A stretch of DNA of 64,000 nucleotides from NCBI RefSeq assembly GCF_030815405.1, contig NZ_JAUSWX010000001.1:3844001-3908000 (forward strand). Reading direction: 5' to 3'. The notes beneath the pieces were generated by a model. That model had not been told where the DNA came from, searched no databases, and saw nothing but the letters and a program-made list of their open reading frames with translations. The translations under genes and the position numbers were made by a program. Of this stretch, positions 57,736-64,000 are shown piece after piece; the first letter of the stretch is position 1; the number at the start of each line of letters is the position of its first letter. Origin of the DNA: Agromyces albus (GTDB lineage Bacteria; Actinomycetota; Actinomycetes; Actinomycetales; Microbacteriaceae).

Positions 57736-60561
57736 CTACTCCGCGCTCGGCGGGGTGATCCGGATCAGCGCCGAGCGGTTGCCGTCGAGCGTCTTGGCGA
57801 CCTCGATGACGGTGCCGAAGCCGACGCCGGCATCGCCGGGGTTGCCGGTGCCGGTCACGGTGAACCCGAGGTCGAGCCCGTAGAGGCTCTCGAGCGGGCT
57901 GCCCGCGGAGTCCACGATGCGAGTCGTGTACGGCGCGTTGCCCTTCGACGGCACGACCGTCGAACCGTCGGCGTAGCGCCAGTAGAGACCGTTGACCTCA
58001 GGGTCGCCGGTCTGCACGTACTCGAGGCCGGGAACCCAGCCCTGAGCGTCGGTGAAGTTGCTCACTCCCGCTCGCGTCGGCACGTCGGTGCAGTACTCCG
58101 CGAACGCCGCGTCGGTGAAGCACTCGGTGAACGGGTATGTGTCACGCACGCCGAACGCGGCATCCGAGGACTGCGCCCGCGATGGCATGTTCTTCAGCAC
58201 GGTGGGGTCGGCCGCCGCCGCCTCGCCGGTGCGGCGCAGCGGGTCGAAGTGGCTGTCGACGATGAGCAGGCCGCCCTTCGCACCGCCGCTCGGCATCGAC
58301 GTGAGATTGCTCTGCACGTGGTTCGCGTCGCCGTAAGTGGTGTCGCGGTACCAGACGAGCGCGCCGGGCGCGTTGTACTGCATCTTGTCGACCTTCCACG
58401 CGCCGTCGCTGTACACCGTGTCGTAGGCGTACTTCAGGCCCTCGTCGAAGCCATCGAAGTTGCGCCACTCGACGAGGTAGTACTGCGCCTGCGTCGAGGT
58501 GCCCGTGTCGAGGTGCCAGCCCTCACCGGTCGTGTCCGTGAACGACGCGACTTCGGGCGTCCACCCGGCGTCGCCGCTCTCGACGTCGTCGCTCCAGACG
58601 GTCTCGGTGCCGCTCGTGAGCGAGAAGTCGTCGGCGAACCAGCCGCGCTCGAGGAACGCCTCATCGGTCGCGAGACGCAAGCGCACGTCGACCGACTCTC
58701 CCGCGAAGGCCGAGAGGTCGGCGTACTGGTGCTGCCATCCTCCGGTGCTTCCCGTGAGCCCGTACTTCTTGTTGCCGAAGTCGACCATGCGGCCGTTCGG
58801 GTCGGTGTAGCCGTCGGGTGTGGTCACCTCGGCGCCGGCCTCGTCGTAGACCTTGACCTCGGTCCACGTCGATCCGCCGTCGGTCGAGACCTCGACGAAG
58901 CCGTAGTCCCACTCCTCCTCGATGACATAGTCGTTGTACATCCAGAACTTCGCATCGGCGGGAACGGTGCCGAGGCTGCGGCTCAGGCGCACGTCGGCCC
59001 AGTCCTGGTCGGCTCCGGTGGCCCACATGTTCTCGCCGCTGTGCGGCTCGGTGAGCGTCACGACCTTGTCGGGCAGGTTGATCTTCACGCCGTCGGCGCT
59101 GCCCTTGAGCGGGCGCGAGTTCTGGCCGACCTTCACGGTCGAGGCGTCGTCGCCGGCATCGAGCTGCACCGGGTCGGCCCAGCCGAGCACCCACTTGTCC
59201 CAGAGGCCCATGTGGGTCGGCATCGACTGGAAGATCGGGCCGGCGTGCGAACCCGACGACATGAGGTCCCAGAAGTCGATGTCGGAGTCACCGGCACCCG
59301 TCGTGTCGTAGAGGTCGGGAAGGCCGAGATCGTGACCGTACTCGTGGGCGAAGACGCCGACGCCCGAGTCCTCGGGCTGCACGATGTAGTTCGAGAGCGT
59401 GAGGTCGGTGCCGGGAATGTCGGCGCCGCCGATGACGGTCGACGAGTGAGCCCAGATGGCATTGGTGCCCTCGGCTCCGCCGCCGCCCGACTTGTCCTCA
59501 CCGGCGTGCACGAGCACGACGTGGTCGATGACGCCGTCGGGCTCGTTGAAGTCGAGGTCGCCGTCGCGGTCGCCCTGGTCCTCGATGTCGTAGTCGGCCC
59601 ACGGGAAGTCGGGCTGCGCCGCCGCGAGCGCCTCGACGGCGTCGATCGGCAGCTGGCCCGGGCCCAGCGGGTTGTCAGGGTGACCCTGCATATCCTGCAC
59701 GGCTCCGGCCTCGTAGACGCCCTCTTCGTTCAGGAAACAGACGCTCGCCCCGTAGTAGGCCTCGGAGTGCGGAACCTCGACCCACGGGGTCGCCTCACCG
59801 GAGACGGTGTAGGCGCCGTGCGACATCTCCTCGTACATCGCCTTCATCGTGTAGCCGGAGATGTCGAAGCCGGGCTGCCCGTCGGGACCGGTGAGATCGG
59901 TGCGCACGCGGTCGGTGATGCCTTCATCGGTGAAGAGCATCTTGTCGAAGTGCTCGGGCGAGAAGTCGGGCACCCACATCGAGTTGTTGTCGAGCCGGTC
60001 GTAACTCGCCGGATCGGGGATGTTGTTGTGGAGGGGCCCGTTCTGCACGTCACCGGGCTTGCACTCGGTGGCTCCGAACTCGGTCGGGACCTGCACGCCG
60101 CTGAAGTCGTCGTTCGCCGCTTCGCTGAACTCGACGAGGATCGTGAGGAGCTTCGCCTCCTGGGTCGACTTGGCTTGCTTGTACCGGCTCTTCAGGTCTT
60201 TCGGGCTCTCGCCCGTCTCGATCGACTTCGACTCGAGCTTCGCGAGCCCTCGTGCGGCGACCGGGTTTCCCTGTGAGAACTTGCGGTCGAGCGCAGTCGC
60301 CTTCTCGATCGCGTCGGCCGCGAACTGCTTCGCGCCGAGGCCGCCCTCGGTGACCTTGAGGTCGGTGCCGAACGCCTGCTCGGCCCGAGGCTCCACGTAG
60401 TTGATGTAGTGCTCGGAATCGCTGATCACGGGCGCCGCCCCCTGCGATGGCGCCGTGGCCGCTCCCGTCGTACTCGTCGTCACCAATCCGGCGGCGACGA
60501 GTGCGAGCACGGGAATCACGGCCACCGAGCGCCGACGCGCCCGTGTGGTGCTTCCAGTCAT
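57736..60561 (-). CDS. secreted M6 family metalloprotease (immune inhibitor A-like)
   Basis: A 941-residue secreted protease. Signal peptide about 1-35, a pro-region to about 130, then the M6 catalytic domain. The zinc motif is FAHEYGHDLGLPD (His406, Glu407, His410), with the following FWDLMSSGSH Met-turn. The C-terminal third carries beta-rich domains typical of InhA (MAM-like, with VRLRLATDEAFLERGWFADD). GGGGAGAA precedes ATG 60561. It should degrade extracellular proteins; calcium sites are likely from the DRDGDLDFNEPDG loop. Confidence 0.92.
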   Translation of the reverse strand: MTGSTTRARRRSVAVIPVLALVAAGLVTTSTTGAATAPSQGAAPVISDSEHYINYVEPRAEQAFGTDLKVTEGGLGAKQFAADAIEKATALDRKFSQGNPVAARGLAKLESKSIETGESPKDLKSRYKQAKSTQEAKLLTILVEFSEAANDDFSGVQVPTEFGATECKPGDVQNGPLHNNIPDPASYDRLDNNSMWVPDFSPEHFDKMLFTDEGITDRVRTDLTGPDGQPGFDISGYTMKAMYEEMSHGAYTVSGEATPWVEVPHSEAYYGASVCFLNEEGVYEAGAVQDMQGHPDNPLGPGQLPIDAVEALAAAQPDFPWADYDIEDQGDRDGDLDFNEPDGVIDHVVLVHAGEDKSGGGGAEGTNAIWAHSSTVIGGADIPGTDLTLSNYIVQPEDSGVGVFAHEYGHDLGLPDLYDTTGAGDSDIDFWDLMSSGSHAGPIFQSMPTHMGLWDKWVLGWADPVQLDAGDDASTVKVGQNSRPLKGSADGVKINLPDKVVTLTEPHSGENMWATGADQDWADVRLSRSLGTVPADAKFWMYNDYVIEEEWDYGFVEVSTDGGSTWTEVKVYDEAGAEVTTPDGYTDPNGRMVDFGNKKYGLTGSTGGWQHQYADLSAFAGESVDVRLRLATDEAFLERGWFADDFSLTSGTETVWSDDVESGDAGWTPEVASFTDTTGEGWHLDTGTSTQAQYYLVEWRNFDGFDEGLKYAYDTVYSDGAWKVDKMQYNAPGALVWYRDTTYGDANHVQSNLTSMPSGGAKGGLLIVDSHFDPLRRTGEAAAADPTVLKNMPSRAQSSDAAFGVRDTYPFTECFTDAAFAEYCTDVPTRAGVSNFTDAQGWVPGLEYVQTGDPEVNGLYWRYADGSTVVPSKGNAPYTTRIVDSAGSPLESLYGLDLGFTVTGTGNPGDAGVGFGTVIEVAKTLDGNRSALIRITPPSAE

Positions 60562-60760
60562 GCTTCTCCCCTCGAGCCCCGCGGAGGTGACCGCAGGGCA
60601 TGAAATGCGCCCGCCGGTGGGCGGACGTAAATCGCATCCTCCCGTGCAGCTCGGCGCCTATGGAAGAGCCGCGCGGGATTTGTGGAGAACGACGCAGGTC
60701 CGTTGCGCGAGCGCGCACGAATCCTTCGGTTGGCCCTCATTCGGGGGCGATCGCGGGCGT

Positions 60761-60780
60761 GCGGATGCCGCGGCATCCGC
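60761..60780. repeat. 20-bp perfect palindrome of the GGATGCC word
   Basis: GCGGATGCCGCGGCATCCGC is a perfect palindrome in the 276-bp gap between the M6 protease and the SDR gene. It combines the two orientations of a word that is very frequent in this window. An 18-bp version lies at 14567-14584 inside the nuclease gene. Otherwise the gap 60562-60837 shows no gene. Confidence 0.7.
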
Positions 60781-60837
60781 CTCCCGGTGGTGAGGATGCC
60801 TCGGACTCTGCCGAGCAGAGGGCGATCGACCCGAGGC

Positions 60838-61593
60838 TCAGTGCATGATCATGCCGCCGGTGACGTTGAACGCCTGGCCGGTGAGGTAGTCGGCATCGTC
60901 GGTCGCGAGGAAGTGCGCGACGCCGGCCACGTCGTCGGCGAGGGCGAGGCGCCCGAGCGGCGAGTACGACGACCACTCTGCGACATCCGCTTCGGTGCGT
61001 GTCGCCGCCCCCATCTCGGTGAGCACATACCCGGGGCAGAGCGAGTTGGCGGTGATGCCGTGCCGGCCGAGTTCGAGCGCGGTGACGCGGGTGAGCGCGA
61101 TCACCGCTGCCTTCGATGCCGCGTAATGCGCATGTCCCTGGCCGCCGGCCTTGCCGGCCATGCTCGCAAGATTGATGATCTTGCCGCCATGCCCGGCTGC
61201 GATCATCGCCCGCGCCGCCGTCTGCGTGGTGACGAGCATCGAGCGGGTGTTGATCGAGAACGTCTGGTCCCAGTCGAACACCTCGAGCTCGAGTAGCGGC
61301 GCGAACCGCAGGATGCCGGCGTTGTTCACGAGCACGTCGATACCGCCGAGCCCGTCGATCGCCGCACCGACGGCACGCCTCGTGTCGTCGGCGTCACCGA
61401 GGTCGACGCGGTGGAAGACGCCTCCGATCCGCTCGGCGTGCTCGCGCCCCGGCTCCTCGAGCAGGTCGAGGATCGCGACCCGTGCGCCCGAGGCCGCGAG
61501 CCGGGAGGCGATTGCGGCGCCGATGCCTCGCGCGGCCCCGGTGACGATCGCCCGTCGGCCTGCGAGCGGTGCGGGTGCTGCGGAAGTGTTCAC
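60838..61593 (-). CDS. SDR-family oxidoreductase
   Basis: A 251-residue classical short-chain dehydrogenase: TGAARGIG cofactor motif, NNAG (VNNAGILRFAPL), catalytic YAASK with upstream Ser (NLASMAGKAG), and the C-terminal TGQAFNVTGGMIMH. GTG 61593 has CCGGAG 6 nt upstream; the longer frame to 61668 runs through a repeat. The acidic residue after strand 2 (AILDLLEE) suggests NAD rather than NADP. Substrate unknown. Confidence 0.88.
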   Translation of the reverse strand: MNTSAAPAPLAGRRAIVTGAARGIGAAIASRLAASGARVAILDLLEEPGREHAERIGGVFHRVDLGDADDTRRAVGAAIDGLGGIDVLVNNAGILRFAPLLELEVFDWDQTFSINTRSMLVTTQTAARAMIAAGHGGKIINLASMAGKAGGQGHAHYAASKAAVIALTRVTALELGRHGITANSLCPGYVLTEMGAATRTEADVAEWSSYSPLGRLALADDVAGVAHFLATDDADYLTGQAFNVTGGMIMH

Positions 61594-61628
61594 GATGACT
61601 CCGGTTCGACGGGGCGGGGCGGGGCGGA

Positions 61629-61669
61629 GGTGGTTTCGATACGCCTGTTTCGCGAGTTGCTCAACCACC
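61629..61669. repeat. GGTGGTTTCGATACG...CTCAACCACC palindromic element
   Basis: Inverted repeat with GGTGGTT/AACCACC ends in the gap between the PNPOx-like and SDR genes. It is the full form of the element seen at 30864. Confidence 0.65.
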
Positions 61670-61677
61670 CGCGGGGG

Positions 61678-62325
61678 TCAGCCGGGGAGGCGCTCGGCGC
61701 TCCAGCCATCGCCGGCCCGCGTGTACTCGACCCGGTTGCTCGGACCGTCGAGGTCGCCCCGCCAGAACGTGATCCGGCGCGGCGTCACTCGGAACCCCAC
61801 CCAAGTCGGTGGCGCGTCGAGCGTGCCGTCGGGGTGTTCCGCGGCGAAGGCCGCCCATGCCTTCCGGCGCGCCGCGACTCCGCGCTCGGCGAGCTCGGCG
61901 GTGTTCGACCAGGCGAGGAGCTGCAGGTAGCGGGAGCGCGATGCGAAGACGGCGGCGGCCTCCTCGGCGGAGGCCGGCTCCGCGTCGCCCACGACGGTGA
62001 GCTGCCGGCCGAGCTCGACCCAGACGAAGGTGAGCGAGACGCGCGGGTTCGCCGCGAGCTCGCCCGCCTTCCGGCTCCCGGCGTCGGTGTGGAAGTAGAG
62101 CGCCTCGCCGTCGAACTCGCTGAGCAGCACGTTGCGCGAGTCGGGGTAACCCTCGGCGTCGATCGTCGAGAGCGTCATCAGCGGCCGGAGCTCGTCGGTG
62201 TTCTCGGGCAGCCACCGGCCGAGGAGAACCAGCGGTTCGGACAGCGTCTCGTCGGGGTTCGGCTGGTCCTCGCCGAACGTCTGCGTGCTCGTGATGGTCA
62301 CGGGGTAGTGCCGAGGTGCACTCAT
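61678..62325 (-). CDS. pyridoxamine 5'-phosphate oxidase-like flavoprotein
   Basis: A 215-residue PNPOx protein. Family blocks: RNVLLSEFDGEALYFHTDAG, SRKAGELAANPRVSLTFVW and the C-terminal RVEYTRAGDGWSAERLPG, which mimics the PdxH ending. True PdxH is plausible, with oxidation of pyridoxine or pyridoxamine phosphate to PLP. ATG 62325 has an AGGA-type site upstream. Confidence 0.82.
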   Translation of the reverse strand: MSAPRHYPVTITSTQTFGEDQPNPDETLSEPLVLLGRWLPENTDELRPLMTLSTIDAEGYPDSRNVLLSEFDGEALYFHTDAGSRKAGELAANPRVSLTFVWVELGRQLTVVGDAEPASAEEAAAVFASRSRYLQLLAWSNTAELAERGVAARRKAWAAFAAEHPDGTLDAPPTWVGFRVTPRRITFWRGDLDGPSNRVEYTRAGDGWSAERLPG

Positions 62326-62354
62326 GCGCGCGTTCCTCTCCTGTTCCGGATGCA

Positions 62355-63188
62355 TCAAGCTTGGCGCGTCCCGCTGGGGATGTCGCCGGTCGGCTCGGCG
62401 GAGCATCTGCTCATCTGCGGCGCAGGGTCGAACCGCGCGATCTCATCGAGCGAGCGTGCGCTCTCCTCGACGGCGGCCTCGAAGATCGCTGCCCCGTGCG
62501 TGGCATCCGCAGCGGTCGGATCGCCGATCACGCCGTCGGGATGGAAGTCGTTGCTCAGCCAGCCCATGATCACGGGCTTCGAGTGGAACCCGATGCGCGG
62601 GTAGGCGCCCAAGTGATCGGGCACCCGCCGCTCGGCGCGGTCGAGGTCGACGAGATCGGGGCGCAAGTGCAGCATCAGCGAGGTCTCGCCGTGCCCGCCG
62701 TGGATGCCGTACCCGAGCTCGTCGGGGCCCGCCTCGCCGTCGCCCGCCGGCACGGGGAAGCCCATGAGGAACGTCTGCAGGCCGAAGCGCCGACGCAACT
62801 CGCGGAGCGCGACCTGCAGCAGAGCGACGTTGCCGCCGTGGCCATTCAGGAAGACGAGTTTCCGAGCGGGCGTCATTGCGACCGACCGGCCGAGATCGAC
62901 GAGGGTCGCCATGAGCGTCTCGCCCGAGAGCCACATCGTGCCGGGCGCCCAACTGTGCTCGTCGGACTTCGTGTACGCGAGCGGATGCAGGAGCCACGCG
63001 TCGATGCCGCGCGCAACCGCACGCTCGACAGCGGAGGTCGCGACGGCCTCGGCCATGATGCGGTCGGTCGCCAGCGGAAGGTGGTCGCCGTGGTGCTCGA
63101 TCGCCCCCATCGGCAGCACGAGCACCGAATCCGCAGTGAGGGTGCGGGACACGGCCGGCCCCGAGAGCTCCTCGAGCAGTCGGCTCAT
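62355..63188 (-). CDS. creatininase-family amidohydrolase
   Basis: A 277-residue creatininase-like hydrolase. Metal ligands are seen in GAIEHHGDHLPLATD, the NGHGGN motif and GYGIHGGHGETS. Members hydrolyse creatinine, formamidopyrimidines or, in mycofactocin clusters, a peptide bond. The gene overlaps the stop of an FAD-linked oxidase (ATGA), so the pair is an operon; no mycofactocin genes are in view. Confidence 0.86.
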   Translation of the reverse strand: MSRLLEELSGPAVSRTLTADSVLVLPMGAIEHHGDHLPLATDRIMAEAVATSAVERAVARGIDAWLLHPLAYTKSDEHSWAPGTMWLSGETLMATLVDLGRSVAMTPARKLVFLNGHGGNVALLQVALRELRRRFGLQTFLMGFPVPAGDGEAGPDELGYGIHGGHGETSLMLHLRPDLVDLDRAERRVPDHLGAYPRIGFHSKPVIMGWLSNDFHPDGVIGDPTAADATHGAAIFEAAVEESARSLDEIARFDPAPQMSRCSAEPTGDIPSGTRQA

Positions 63189-64000
63189 CTGGTGGTTCCG
63201 CTGACCATGAGGGGATTGCTCGCGGCCGTCGTGAGCGCCGGGGCCGGGAGCTTGCCGGGGTTCAGCAGTGCCTGCGGGTCGGTCTCGGCCTTCAGTTCGC
63301 GCGTGCGCTCGATCTCGACGTCGACGTACCACTGGTGGGGATTGTGCGTGTTCACGCCGAGCTCGGCGAGCGTCGCGAACCCGGCAACCACCGCTTCTTC
63401 ACTCTCGTATTCGCCCGCGAGCATGCCGATCGGCCGGCCCTTCTGGGCCTCGATGTGCAGCATTCCGCCGGGATAGACGGCGTGCACCTCGTCGATGCGC
63501 TCGACGAGGGCGTCGCCGCCGACCTCGACATGGAAGTAGGTGCCGGGGTAGGCCTTCTGCAACCACTCGATCGGGTGGTTGTACGAGATCATGCTGAGTC
63601 TCATGACCTCTTGGGCGCCTTCGCGCACGTCTACGACGGTGCCGCCGGCCGATTCGACGAGCGCGGATGCCGCCGCCACCGCCCGTTCATCGAGGATCGC
63701 CCGCAGGCTCGCCCTCCCCTTCGAGATGCCGGCGTTCGACGGCAGGGCGTCGGCGAGCGTGGGCAGGTCGGCCGACACCAGCCGTGGCGTCGGCACGAGG
63801 TCGCCGACCTGACGGATGATCGAGAGCGCTTGCGAGAAGTCGTCGAAGCTCGCGTAGAACGCACGCCACTCCTGCAGCGGCTCGAGCCGCACGGTCGCTC
63901 GCGCGATGATCCCGGCGGTGCCGTAGTTGTGCAGGTACGGTTGCGCGGCCTCGCCCTCGACATGCACGAGCTCGGCGTCGCCGGTCGCATGCACGACGTC
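63185..64000 (-). CDS. FAD-linked oxidase (GlcD-type), 5' part beyond window
   Basis: The visible 271 residues are the C-terminal part of an FAD-binding oxidase: LHNYGTAGIIARATVRLEPL is the end of the FAD domain, and ELKAETDPQALLNPGKLPAP is the classical GlcD/vanillyl-oxidase ending. The N-terminal half, with most of the FAD fingerprint, lies outside. Related to lactate/glycolate-type oxidases; substrate unknown. Confidence 0.85.
   Translation of the reverse strand, partial: DVVHATGDAELVHVEGEAAQPYLHNYGTAGIIARATVRLEPLQEWRAFYASFDDFSQALSIIRQVGDLVPTPRLVSADLPTLADALPSNAGISKGRASLRAILDERAVAAASALVESAGGTVVDVREGAQEVMRLSMISYNHPIEWLQKAYPGTYFHVEVGGDALVERIDEVHAVYPGGMLHIEAQKGRPIGMLAGEYESEEAVVAGFATLAELGVNTHNPHQWYVDVEIERTRELKAETDPQALLNPGKLPAPALTTAASNPLMVSGTTR

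Noticed and set aside
57334..60276. 980-codon open frame on the plus strand opposite the M6 metalloprotease
   Set aside because: Low-complexity Val/Arg/Gly/Asp-rich translation, no ribosome site and no motif; long antisense frames are expected in GC-rich coding DNA.

Overview
The window is high-GC DNA that reads as the chromosome of an actinobacterium, most likely Microbacteriaceae (Agromyces or Microbacterium-like). This is an inference from the GC-rich third codon positions, frequent GTG starts and ATGA/GTGA gene overlaps, leaderless-looking promoters, an IdeR/DtxR-type iron box, many LacI-type sugar operons, and the dispersed words GGATGCC/GGCATCC and GGTGGTYGAGTAG. There is no rRNA, tRNA, prophage, insertion sequence or CRISPR array.

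Layout. 1-2039 (minus): truncated LLM flavin oxidoreductase, cupin and LacI regulator. 2049-7338 (plus): a galactoside operon of two ABC permeases, a lipoprotein binding protein and a cytoplasmic GH35 beta-galactosidase, with twin LacI operators at its promoter. 7399-10311: sugar kinase and a secreted GH5 cellulase with an isolated palindromic operator. 10359-20411: housekeeping and accessory genes, including a frameshifted DUF805 gene, an ArsR/SRPBCC pair, a DNA/RNA non-specific nuclease, FAD and NAD oxidoreductases and a CYP152-type peroxygenase. 20483-25673: an arsenic-resistance island with trxB, arsC, an ArsR-ArsC fusion, a flavoprotein, a cysteine-rich ArsR and an aquaglyceroporin. All promoters there carry one operator type (ATNGAY-N4-GTCNAT). 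25701-29950: DUF1349, a BBE-type oxidase and an S9 oligopeptidase. 30010-33444: the iron-uptake operon efeUOB behind an iron box. 33586-42271: regulators (LacI, MocR, LuxR), LysM lipoprotein, a zinc-finger/GIY-YIG-like protein, DUF4383, PNPOx and two small genes.

42400-55684 is a fructan locus and the most integrated part of the window. It has a membrane-anchored GH32, a secreted GH68 levansucrase, a secreted 981-residue GH32 with a large insertion, a PfkB kinase, a LacI repressor and a fructose/ribose-class ABC transporter. Four copies of a TGACA-N4-TGTCA operator tie the large GH32, the repressor and the transporter together. A fourth promoter with this operator drives only a 39-codon ORF that resembles the GH32 signal peptide and is followed by a copy of the GH32 terminator. 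It looks like an internally deleted duplicate. Expected flow: sucrose is polymerised outside the cell, fructans are hydrolysed outside, fructose is imported, then phosphorylated.

55819-64000: TetR regulator, DUF2804 protein, secreted M6 metalloprotease, SDR, PNPOx-family protein, creatininase and a truncated FAD-linked oxidase.
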